64,000 nucleotides of DNA. It comes from PoT sp049331405. Its GTDB lineage: Bacteria; Planctomycetota; Planctomycetia; Isosphaerales; Isosphaeraceae. Below are positions 56,878 to 64,000 of the stretch, piece after piece. Position 1 is the stretch's first letter. Every line of letters begins with the position of its first letter. The position numbers and the translations under genes were made by a program. The notes beneath the pieces were generated by a model. It ran no database searches. It was not told the origin of the DNA and saw nothing but the letters and a program-made list of their open reading frames with translations. The stretch lies in NCBI RefSeq assembly GCF_049331405.1, contig NZ_CP186274.1:3658001-3722000 (forward strand), in the 5' to 3' direction.

Positions 56878-57651
56878 TCAGCCCAGGTCATCCACGAGCA
56901 GCGCCTCGCGGAGTTTCTGGAGGACTCGCGTCTTCTCATTGCTGACCGTTTTGGGTGCCACGCCCCACTGCTGCGCGATCTCGGCCGGGGTCTCCCCCTT
57001 CAAGGTCGCGTGGATCAGGGCGGCTTCGCGGGGGCTCAGCGACTGCGAGATCACCTCATGCAAGGCCCCCCGGCGGTCATCCTGGGCCTCGTCCTGGGGG
57101 GTCGAGGCCGTGGCGACGACGCCGTCGAGCGGCTGGAAGGCTCGTTCTCGCTGGGCTCTCTTCTTGACGGTGTCGATGGCGCGGAAGAAATCCGGGCCGT
57201 CGGCCGTCTCCCGGCTCAGGACGTCGCGGATGCCCATCTGCCCGATCTCGCCGAGCAGGGCGTCGAATCGCGTTCGACCGAGGTTCTGCAGGAGCGTCAC
57301 GAAGACGGCCTGGGTGCAGTCGTCGTGCATCTGGGGCGGGACGCCCGCACGGAACCAGGCCCGCTGGAGATAGCGGTTGAGCTGGGTGAGCCCCGAGGAG
57401 ATCTGCTGGGCGTCGGCCGATTGGAGCGAAGGCCCCAGCAGGTCGGCGATCTCGGTCTGCCCCAGCGCGTAATCCCAGGCGACCTTCGAGGTCTCGTGGG
57501 TCTCGGTCGAGGCGGGGGCGATCGTGTCCCGCTCGACAGCGAGCTCGGGGAGTGCATGCGCGGCGATGCTCAACAGGCGAAGGGCCTCCAGGGCCTCGAC
57601 CGCCGGTCGGTAAGATTGCCGCCGTTTGCTCTTCCCTTCGCCGCCTGCCAA
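56878..57651 (-). CDS. Sigma-70 family RNA polymerase sigma factor with an export-motif-like N-terminus
   Basis: A 257-aa protein. Region 2 appears as D-D-C-T-Q-A-V-F-V-T-L-L-Q-N-L in the middle; region 4 is L-S-P-R-E-A-A-L-I-H-A-T-L-K-G-E and V-A-P-K-T-V-S-N-E-K-T-R-V, a helix-turn-helix near the C-terminus. Regions are well separated by a long linker. TTG 57651 is used as start, with GGAGG nine bases upstream. Residues 15-29 (R-P-A-V-E-A-L-E-A-L-R-L-L-S-I) resemble the L-E-x-L-E-x-R-x-L-L motif of exported planctomycete proteins. No anti-sigma gene is adjacent. Promoter not identified. Confidence 0.78.
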   Translation of the reverse strand: MAGGEGKSKRRQSYRPAVEALEALRLLSIAAHALPELAVERDTIAPASTETHETSKVAWDYALGQTEIADLLGPSLQSADAQQISSGLTQLNRYLQRAWFRAGVPPQMHDDCTQAVFVTLLQNLGRTRFDALLGEIGQMGIRDVLSRETADGPDFFRAIDTVKKRAQRERAFQPLDGVVATASTPQDEAQDDRRGALHEVISQSLSPREAALIHATLKGETPAEIAQQWGVAPKTVSNEKTRVLQKLREALLVDDLG

Positions 57652-58515
57652 CGTGAATTCCTCCGCCAGGAGTTACTTAATTTTAGGGAGATGATCGAAT
57701 CCGGAGCCGACGCGAACGCAAGCGCCGTCAAAGGTGCTTCGTCGCGGGCCCATTTATCGTCAGAAAGGGGAGAATGGCTTCGCTCAGTTGCGTCGCTAAC
57801 TTATACGAAATCAGCACCGCCTTCGAGGCCAATTCCCCGGACCCAGACTTAATGATACCATGCATGCAGTTGTTAGAAAATACCTTTTCTTTTGGATCGT
57901 GACGGTACGGTTTTGATCTCGAATTTCGCCGCAAAATCTTGGCCCGGCGTGGGTTCCGTGGCGTTGCCACGGCGCTGCGAGTGAATAAGGGGTTTTGACG
58001 AAGTAGGGTTTCTGTAGCGGTTGGCAGGTTTTGACTGCTTGGGGAAACTGGTTAATATCAATGAGAAAGAAAATGAATAGCTCCGAACCTTCGATCTCCG
58101 GCCAACCCCTCGTATCTTAGAACGCATTTTCGCCGTTTGTCGGTCATCCTTTGTGGAAGCGATGTGGGGCGGGCACGAATACCAAACAGTTCGTTATCAG
58201 AAGATAGACTTGAGACGGACAACGCCTCGTCGGTCGGGGGATTTCCAGGCAGAGTTCTTCCCTCGCGTGCCGGATACCGAGCCATACGAGCCCGAAGCTG
58301 ACTTGGTTTGGCCGAAGTGACTGAAAAACCTCCTCCCATGATCAGGCCGCATAGCCTCTCCGTAAATTACGCGAGGGCGCCGGTCCTGTGACCTCATAGG
58401 GGCATGCCTGACCTCATGACATGCGAGGTTGCGTGAACGCGAATCCGCCCGGAGGATACCTCGGCGAGGACCTCCGGGCGGATCAAGTGAAAGGATCATC
58501 CAGGTACAGAACTGA
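57652..58515. other. Gap without a recognisable gene
   Basis: Some 860 bases between the sigma-factor start and the stop of the oxidoreductase. The sequence is less GC-rich than its neighbours. Short open frames in several phases have poor composition and no ribosome binding sites. The hairpin at 58443-58483 belongs to the oxidoreductase. I see no RNA gene or repeat here. Confidence 0.5.
58443..58483 (-). terminator. Terminator of the Tat oxidoreductase gene
   Basis: ATCCGCCCGGAGG pairs with CCTCCGGGCGGAT (13 bp, 15-base loop containing a smaller CCTC/GAGG pairing), 33 bases past the stop at 58516. Confidence 0.75.
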
Positions 58516-59805
58516 TCAAACCTGTGACGGCATCTCGAAGCGGGTGCCGTATTCACGCGTGAGGAGCTGATTGGCCTCGGCATCGCCGGGGAAGCTCTCC
58601 GTCGCGCCGTCGAACTTGAGCTTGCGGCCGAGGCGATGGGCGATGTTTCCGAGGTGGCAGAGCCTGGTGCTGAGGTGGCCGATCTCGATCTCGGCGTTCG
58701 GATTCGCACGAGACTTGATGCATTCGAGGAAGTTGGCGACGTGATCCGCCTGCGAGCCACTCGCCGGCTTACGCGTCGTGACCTCCTTGCCCTGCTCGAT
58801 CCGATAGCCCGCATCGTCGATGATGAGGGTCCCCTTCTCGCCGTCGAATGCGATGCCGAAGCCGGACCCCTCGTTTCCGTGCTTGGACCACATCCGATGT
58901 TCCCAGGTGAGGCATGCCTGGGGGAATTCCCAGGTCACGGCCTGGGTGTCGGGGACCTCCTGGTCGTCGTCGAAGATGTACTTGCCGCCGCCCGACGTCA
59001 CGGCGACGGGTGCATCGACGCCGAGTCCCCAGCGGGCCACGTCGAGCCCATGGATGCCGTTGTTGCCGAGTTCCCCCGTCCCCCAGTTCCAGAACCAGTG
59101 CCAGTTGTAGTGGAACCGATTGGCGTGGAAGGGACGCTCGGGCGCGGGGCCTTGCCACATGGCGTAATCCACCCCCTGCGGCACCGCCTCGGGCTTGCCG
59201 TGGCCGATGCTTGGGCGCACCTGATGGATCCAGGCCCGGGCCATCCCGACCTTGCCGAGCGTGCCCCCCTTCACAAGCGAGACGGCCTCGGCGATGTGCG
59301 GCATGCTCCGGCGCTGGGTCCCCGCTTGCACCACTCGTTGGTACTTCCGCGCGGCCTCGACCATCCTGCGGCCCTCGACCACGTTGTGGCTGACCGGCTT
59401 CTCGCAATAGACATCCTTCCCCGCCTGGCAGCCCAGGACGGTGAGGAGCCCGTGCCAGTGATCCGGCGCGGCGACCACGATCGCGTTGATCGACTTGTCG
59501 TCGAGGAGGCGGCGGAAGTCCTTCTCGACCCTCGGTTTCTTCCCGGCGATCGACTCGACTTCCTTGAGGGGCTTGGCGAACATCGCGTCGTCGATGTCGC
59601 AGAGGGCGAGGACGTCGGCCCCCTTGTTCTTCGCGAACTCGCGTGCGAGGTCCGTCCCCCGGCTTCTCAGCCCGATGATCGCCACGCCGACGCGTTCACT
59701 CGGCTCCTCCGCGCCTCGGGTTGCCCGCCCCGCCAGGGCGAGAGCACCGGCCGACAACAAGAAGGTGCGTCGACTCGCGGCCGTCCTGATTTGGTCGCCA
59801 TCCAT
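58516..59805 (-). CDS. Tat-exported Gfo/Idh/MocA-family oxidoreductase
   Basis: A 429-aa NAD(P)-dependent sugar dehydrogenase-type protein. A twin-arginine signal (A-S-R-R-T-F-L-L-S-A-G) precedes the Rossmann half, V-A-I-I-G-L-R-S-R-G; the conserved E-K-P-V-S-H-N-V holds the catalytic-region Lys. H-W-H-G and G-I-H-G-L-D-V-A-R-W follow. ATG 59805 (M-D-G-D-Q-I-R) is chosen over the frame's first ATG because GGAGAC precedes it. Many planctomycete members are exported like this; they may act on polysaccharide-derived sugars, but the substrate is unknown. A terminator follows at 58443. Confidence 0.88.
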   Translation of the reverse strand: MDGDQIRTAASRRTFLLSAGALALAGRATRGAEEPSERVGVAIIGLRSRGTDLAREFAKNKGADVLALCDIDDAMFAKPLKEVESIAGKKPRVEKDFRRLLDDKSINAIVVAAPDHWHGLLTVLGCQAGKDVYCEKPVSHNVVEGRRMVEAARKYQRVVQAGTQRRSMPHIAEAVSLVKGGTLGKVGMARAWIHQVRPSIGHGKPEAVPQGVDYAMWQGPAPERPFHANRFHYNWHWFWNWGTGELGNNGIHGLDVARWGLGVDAPVAVTSGGGKYIFDDDQEVPDTQAVTWEFPQACLTWEHRMWSKHGNEGSGFGIAFDGEKGTLIIDDAGYRIEQGKEVTTRKPASGSQADHVANFLECIKSRANPNAEIEIGHLSTRLCHLGNIAHRLGRKLKFDGATESFPGDAEANQLLTREYGTRFEMPSQV

Positions 59806-60018
59806 CGTTCTTGTCTCCAGCAAATGCTCATTGGTTTGTCAATCGAGGCGAGGCCTCCTATCCCCGTCACTCATTCCCTTCGATTTAACAGGTGCAAGGG
59901 ACGAGGGCCATAGGGTCGACGCCAGAACGTTGCTTTCGGCCCGTCGAACCGGAGAATCGTCTGGTCGTCCCCCCTCCTTCCTCCGAGATCGATCCGAGCG
60001 GAACCGAGGTCGAGTTCG

Positions 60019-61929
60019 ATGCCCCAAATGAAGCTGCCTCCGTCATACGTACTCCTCCTGATCGGAACGATCGGCCAGCCGTCGCCCGATGCGCGGGCGC
60101 AAGCCCCGGCAGGCTCCTCTCGGCCCGCATCGTTCGACGTGGTGGTCGAGAAGAACGTGCCGGTTGTCGTCCGGGACGGGACTCGGCTTGCCGCCGATCT
60201 CTATCGCCCGGCTCGCGGCGACAAGGCCGTCGCCGAGCGGTTCCCGGCGCTCCTGACACGGACCCCTTACAACAAGGATGGAGTCGCCGACGACGCACGC
60301 TACTATGCCTCGCGAGGCTACGTCGTGGTGGCCAATGACGTCCGGGGCCGCTACGCCAGCGAAGGGCGCTGGCGGTTGATCGCCGACGATCCGGCGGATG
60401 GCTACGACGTCGTCGAGTGGATCGCCGCTCGACCTTGGTCCGACGGCAAGGTCGGGACCTTCGGCACGAGCTATCCCGGCGGGACCCAGCACGCCATGGC
60501 CGAGATGAAGCCGCCGCACCTGACCACCATGATCCCGATCGACGCGCTCTCCAACTGCGGGATCAGCGGCATGCGACAAGGCGGGGCCTTCGAACTCCGG
60601 TTCATGAACTGGATCTTCAACATCGGGGCACCGAACGGCCGCGAAGCCTTGGCAGACCCGGCGCTCCGGGCCTCCCTCGTCGCCAGCGGCAAGCGTATCC
60701 GCGAATACGTCGACGACCTGCCGATCCGGCCGGGCACGACCCCGTTGCGAGTCGTCCCCGACTATGAGTGGTGGCTGGTCGAGGCCCTGCGGAGCGGTCC
60801 CGAGACCCCCTTCTGGAAGATCAAGGGGATGTCGGTCGTCGACCACGTCTCAGACTATGCCGACATCCCCGTGGCCCACGTCACCGGCTGGTACGACTCC
60901 TGGACGCGCCAAGTGACCCTCAACTACGAGGCCCTGAGCCAGTCCAAGCGCTCCCCCCAGCACCTGATGATCGGCCCCTGGGTCCATAACTCGCAGGGGT
61001 CGAACGTCTCCGGCGAGGTCGAGTTCACGGCCGACGCAGGGATCGACCTGCGAGCCTGGCGTCTGAGATGGTACGACCACTGGCTCCGTGGCGAGGCCAA
61101 TGGGGTGGAAAGCAGCCCTCGAATCTACCTCTACATCATGGGGACCGGCGACGATCGCAGGTCGGCTGCAGGGCGACTCAAGCACGGCGGATACTGGCGG
61201 TCCGAGCGAGAATGGCCGCTCACCCGAGCCAGGGCCACCCCCTATTACCTGCAGGCCGACGGCTCGCTCTCGCCGGCCGCACCCGTGGCGGAATCGAGCG
61301 CGACGACATACACCTACGACCCCGATCACCCCGTCCCGACGATCGGCGGCAACATCTCGTCGGGGACCGAGCTCATGCTGAGCGGAGGCTACGACCAACG
61401 TCCTCGCGAGGACACTCACCCGAAGTCGAACCTCCTCCCCCTCTCCACACGCCGCGACGTCGTCGTCTTCCGCTCGGCCCCGCTGACCGACGACCTCGAA
61501 GTCACCGGCCCGATCTCCGTCAAGCTCTGGGTCTCGTCCACGGCGACGGATACCGACTTCACCGCGAAGCTCATCGACGAGATCCCACCCAATCCCGACT
61601 ATCCCCTGGGCTTCGACCTCAACCTCACCGACTCGATCCTGCGGACCCGCTACCGGAACTCGCTTGACCACCCCGAGCTGCTCCAGCCCAGCTCCGTCGT
61701 CCCCATCACAATCACCCTCTATCCCACCTCGAACGTCTTCAAGAAGGGGCACCGGATTCGGCTCGATGTCTCCAGCAGCAATTTCCCGAGGTTCGACACA
61801 AATCCGAATACAGGAAGTTCCCTGGGCGACTCACGGCGTCGGATCAAGGCAGACAATACCCTCTACCATGATGGCGACCATCCGTCGCACATCTTACTTC
61901 CTCTGATTCCCGCGGCGACTCGCCCCTGA
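60019..61929 (+). CDS. CocE/NonD-type hydrolase (X-Pro dipeptidyl-peptidase-like)
   Basis: A 636-aa serine hydrolase. An N-terminal hydrophobic stretch with a possible signal peptide (S-Y-V-L-L-L-I-G-T-I-G) is followed by a domain with R-D-G-T-R-L-A-A-D-L-Y-R-P, R-T-P-Y-N-K and V-V-A-N-D-V-R-G-R-Y-A-S-E-G. The nucleophile is Ser in G-T-S-Y-P-G-G (~152). T-G-W-Y-D-S-W supplies the likely Asp region, and the C-terminal jelly-roll (V-T-G-P-I-S-V-K-L-W-V-S) is typical of CocE/PepX-C proteins. It may hydrolyse acyl or proline-containing peptides outside the cytoplasm. ATG 60019 follows GAGGTCGAG; ATG 60028 also fits. Confidence 0.87.
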   Translation: MPQMKLPPSYVLLLIGTIGQPSPDARAQAPAGSSRPASFDVVVEKNVPVVVRDGTRLAADLYRPARGDKAVAERFPALLTRTPYNKDGVADDARYYASRGYVVVANDVRGRYASEGRWRLIADDPADGYDVVEWIAARPWSDGKVGTFGTSYPGGTQHAMAEMKPPHLTTMIPIDALSNCGISGMRQGGAFELRFMNWIFNIGAPNGREALADPALRASLVASGKRIREYVDDLPIRPGTTPLRVVPDYEWWLVEALRSGPETPFWKIKGMSVVDHVSDYADIPVAHVTGWYDSWTRQVTLNYEALSQSKRSPQHLMIGPWVHNSQGSNVSGEVEFTADAGIDLRAWRLRWYDHWLRGEANGVESSPRIYLYIMGTGDDRRSAAGRLKHGGYWRSEREWPLTRARATPYYLQADGSLSPAAPVAESSATTYTYDPDHPVPTIGGNISSGTELMLSGGYDQRPREDTHPKSNLLPLSTRRDVVVFRSAPLTDDLEVTGPISVKLWVSSTATDTDFTAKLIDEIPPNPDYPLGFDLNLTDSILRTRYRNSLDHPELLQPSSVVPITITLYPTSNVFKKGHRIRLDVSSSNFPRFDTNPNTGSSLGDSRRRIKADNTLYHDGDHPSHILLPLIPAATRP

Positions 61930-61938
61930 ACGTGAACG

Positions 61939-61963
61939 GCGGGTCGGCCAATTTCCGGCCCGC
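61939..61963 (+). terminator. Terminator after the CocE-like gene
   Basis: GCGGGTCGG / CCGGCCCGC, nine pairs with one G-U, 7-base loop, 10 bases after the stop and followed by TTCGTTG. Confidence 0.55.
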
Positions 61964-62132
61964 TTCGTTGAGACCTAAATAGAGCCTTACTCGTGTTAAG
62001 GACCTGAAACTCATCTCGTTCGATGCTGAGATTAGAACTTATGAGTTTGTTACGACGAATGGTCTAACCTTCTCCACTTCAACGACTTTCGAAGCGAGGG
62101 CCGTTTCTGGCGAAAAATCCCGCGTTGTTTCT

Positions 62133-62170
62133 CGGATCGATTTATTGCCAACCGGATCGATTTCTGGCCA
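62133..62170. repeat. Tandem direct repeat, 18-mer
   Basis: CGGATCGATTTATTGCCA (62133-62150) recurs as CGGATCGATTTCTGGCCA (62153-62170), with 16 of 18 bases identical and a period of 20. It lies in the long gap and has no evident function. Confidence 0.55.
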
Positions 62171-62910
62171 CACGTTTCAAGCCAGGCCATTCGACCCGGA
62201 CTCGATCGTTATTCGTTTATGTCGGTATAGAATGGTTCTTCGTATTCGGTTGGCTGAAAGCCCCCGTCCCACCTGTAGTTCCCACTTCCAGGTCGCGAAG
62301 TCTTGGTAAAGAAGCGCAAATCATGCCGCGGAATCAAAACTCAAAAAGAGACTTTCGCGTCCGATCACGGGTGTAAAATACGCCGACCGCGATCTGAGAA
62401 AACCCGAGGTTCACTCTGCAAGGCTCCGTGGCATGGTTACGACTAGACACACCGATACGATCTCAAAATCACTCCCAACAGCATAATCCAACCTCCACCC
62501 GACAATTTCCGACTTAGACAAATAACCCCAAGACTGCATATTTTCTCGGCAGGAAATGCTGGAGACTTCGGCATGGCAAGTCCTAATAAATTAAACCTAC
62601 AGATGTCTTTCAGGCTCGTGACTTTATGTCGATTTTCAATGGATCAACTACGAACCGAGATCCGGGGATCTATCAAGGAAGCGAGGCATCCGGCTGCTTT
62701 GTTGAATCGATTGAAACGAGGCTTCAACGTCCTCCGGCCGCGGCGTATACCGGACTTAAGAATTGTTCTCAGACTAATGTAGGGAAGCATTTACGTAAGG
62801 GCGGGGAACGTCCTGAAGGTCGCGAAATGCTTTGTGATCATCTCTAGCCGCAGTCACGAAAGCATGAGCTGCCGCACGTTCGAAGGCGACTTTGCGTGCC
62901 CTCGATCTTG

Positions 62911-62925
62911 TAGAATTATATTCTA
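62911..62925. repeat. Inverted repeat TAGAAT-TAT-ATTCTA
   Basis: A perfect 6-3-6 inverted repeat, AT-only at its core, in the long gap. Possible protein-binding site or chance in AT-richer DNA. Confidence 0.35.
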
Positions 62926-63469
62926 ATACGTCGAGATTCGCGCGGCGTGAGGCGGCCGATTCGTGGGCCGCGAGCTATTCAATGGCATCCGAATTGCCTA
63001 GGTTCGATGTCGCTTTCATTAGAGCTTCGTGTTGGCTTGCCCTGATCGGCCAGGGTGCGGCGTGTGCATTCCTGGCTGAACTGGCATCCCCCCCAGCTGT
63101 GTCAGGCTCTCGCCTGGAGTCGGGTCGGCAACTGATCGGTCTTATCCCGATCGCAATTGTCAGCGAATGGCTTGAGCGTTCAGCGAGCACGATTGCATGG
63201 GCGTCCGCCTCGCGATCGAGGGGTGCCGCGCATGCATCTCGCGAGCGGTCAGCCCGGCGGTTTTCGTGGGAATCGCGAGCCGAGCCCCTTGAAGTGCCGC
63301 TTATGATGTTAGCAGGGACTTGAGTCCTGGTTCGGAAGACATGTTCCTGTGATTCACTGTGAGTTGGAACGCATGTGACGCGCAGATTCGCGGAAGCCGA
63401 CCCGCGAGTTTTCCTTCTCCTGTTCGAGGATCGCTCTTTTTCCCCATCTGAATCAACGAGGAGTTGTGC

Positions 63470-64000
63470 ATGCGAGAGCTGACACGTGTCAAGTCCCCTT
63501 ATCGTTCGCGGGGCTTCACCCTCATTGAGTTGCTGGTGGTCATCGCCATCATCGCGGTCCTCATCGCCCTGCTCTTGCCCGCCGTCCAGGCCGCCCGCGA
63601 GGCCGCCCGTCGCGCCCAGTGCACCAACAACCTGAAGCAGTTGGCCCTGGCCGTCCACAACTACGAGAGCGCCAACGGCACCTTCCCCGCGCAGTCGATG
63701 ATCCCGCCCACTGGCCAGAAGGACAACTCGCAGACGGGCTGGAGCATCAGCTGGATCGTGCCCCTGCTCCAGTACACCGAGCAGGCACCGATGTTCAACG
63801 CCTACAACTTCAGCGACGACCCGATGACGGCCTCGGCCACGGGTAACGGCTGGGCGAACACCACCGTCGCCATGTCCAAGCTGAACATCCTGGCCTGCCC
63901 ATCGGAGAGCGTCACCGACCCGTTGCGGCAGATCACGGGGACGTCCTTCTACTACGGCACGACGAACTACGTCGGCAGTTACGGCGGTCCCGGCCCCCAG
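63470..64000 (+). CDS. DUF1559 pseudopilin-type protein, N-terminal part (runs off window)
   Basis: 177 codons are present and the gene continues past 64000. Residues ~13-47 are the type IV prepilin-like segment: R-G15-F16-T-L-I-E20-L-L-V-V-I-A-I-I-A-V, with the cleavage site between Gly15 and Phe16 and Glu at position +5. Then A-A-R-E-A-A-R-R-A-Q-C leads to the DUF1559 domain (N-N-L-K-Q-L-A-L-A-V-H-N-Y-E). This family is a hallmark of planctomycetes, often in many copies. GAGGAG at 63458-63463 gives ATG 63470. It is the best evidence for taxonomy in the window. Confidence 0.93.
   Translation, partial: MRELTRVKSPYRSRGFTLIELLVVIAIIAVLIALLLPAVQAAREAARRAQCTNNLKQLALAVHNYESANGTFPAQSMIPPTGQKDNSQTGWSISWIVPLLQYTEQAPMFNAYNFSDDPMTASATGNGWANTTVAMSKLNILACPSESVTDPLRQITGTSFYYGTTNYVGSYGGPGPQ

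Larger units (their letters stand above)
61930..63469. other. Long intergenic region without a convincing gene
   Basis: 1540 bases of comparatively AT-rich sequence. Frames at 62125-62376, 62573-62847 and 62892-63323 overlap each other or lack binding sites, and their peptides have no recognisable motif. Features I can see: a hairpin at 61939-61963, a tandem direct repeat at 62133-62170 and an inverted repeat at 62911-62925. It could be a decayed gene or a regulatory/RNA region for the pseudopilin that follows. Confidence 0.5.

Noticed and set aside
62892..63323. 143-codon frame in the long gap
   Set aside because: No ribosome binding site, no motif and an overlapping frame on the other strand; too weak to call.

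Overview
The window is GC-rich bacterial chromosome that most resembles a planctomycete, probably of the Isosphaera/Singulisphaera group. That placement is inferred from gene content, not from a database search. The indicators are: a DUF1559-type pseudopilin at the right edge; a secreted protein with the planctomycete N-terminal L-E-x-L-E-x-R-x-L-L motif; a large membrane Ser/Thr kinase with extracytoplasmic beta-helix modules; a HYExAFE-type protein; several Tat-exported sugar or redox enzymes; and housekeeping genes scattered singly or in short operons. I see no prophage, integrase, insertion sequence, CRISPR array, rRNA or tRNA, so this looks like core chromosome.

Layout. 1-1617 (+): end of panC, panD, lgt. 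1953-5762 (+): giant kinase behind a good sigma-70-type promoter. 9091-5794 (-): operon rpmA - obgE - coaX - MnmE-like GTPase. 9351-10052 (+): queC with a strong terminator. 10166-16995: four secreted proteins (unknown, HtrA-like protease without PDZ, DUF3352-like, cyclophilin fused to Ig-like repeats). 17240-18993 (+): thpR and recA. 24421-19007 (-): membrane glycosyltransferase, purC-aroC, AsmA-like anchored protein. 24857-31807 (+): alpha/beta hydrolase, POT peptide transporter plus S9 peptidase, fhs. 32033-37686: Tat aldo/keto reductase, AI-2E permease with a B12-binding-like tail, glmS, FHA protein. 37965-44957: Tat TIM-barrel protein, methyltransferase, lipase-like hydrolase, dprA, HEAT protein, aroB. 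45099-48572 (+): site-2 protease, homocysteine methyltransferase, duplicated YkgJ protein, HYExAFE protein, small membrane protein. 48616-54606 (+): overlapping bioB - ketoacyl synthase - bioF, class-V aminotransferase, coaD, DoxX-like protein. 54626-61929: HAD phosphatase, TIM-barrel isomerase, 59-aa conserved protein, sigma factor, Tat oxidoreductase, CocE-like hydrolase. 61930-63469: long, comparatively AT-rich gap without a convincing gene. 63470-64000: start of a DUF1559 pseudopilin.

Co-operation of genes. Four CoA-pathway steps (panC, panD, coaX, coaD) lie in the window but are not clustered. Biotin synthesis is represented by bioB and bioF with a ketoacyl-ACP synthase overlapping both, which suggests a dedicated acyl-chain (pimeloyl) step. 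Shikimate genes aroB and aroC are separate, and aroC is coupled to purC. The POT transporter and S9 peptidase form a likely peptide-use operon.

The items most worth a second look are the bioB-KS-bioF unit, the AI-2E/B12-like fusion, the YkgJ protein whose second copy has lost every cysteine, the MnmE-like GTPase lacking the catalytic cysteine, CoaX with an altered D-x-G-T motif, and the sigma factor carrying an export-like N-terminus. I did not find a convincing wholly new defence or mobile system.
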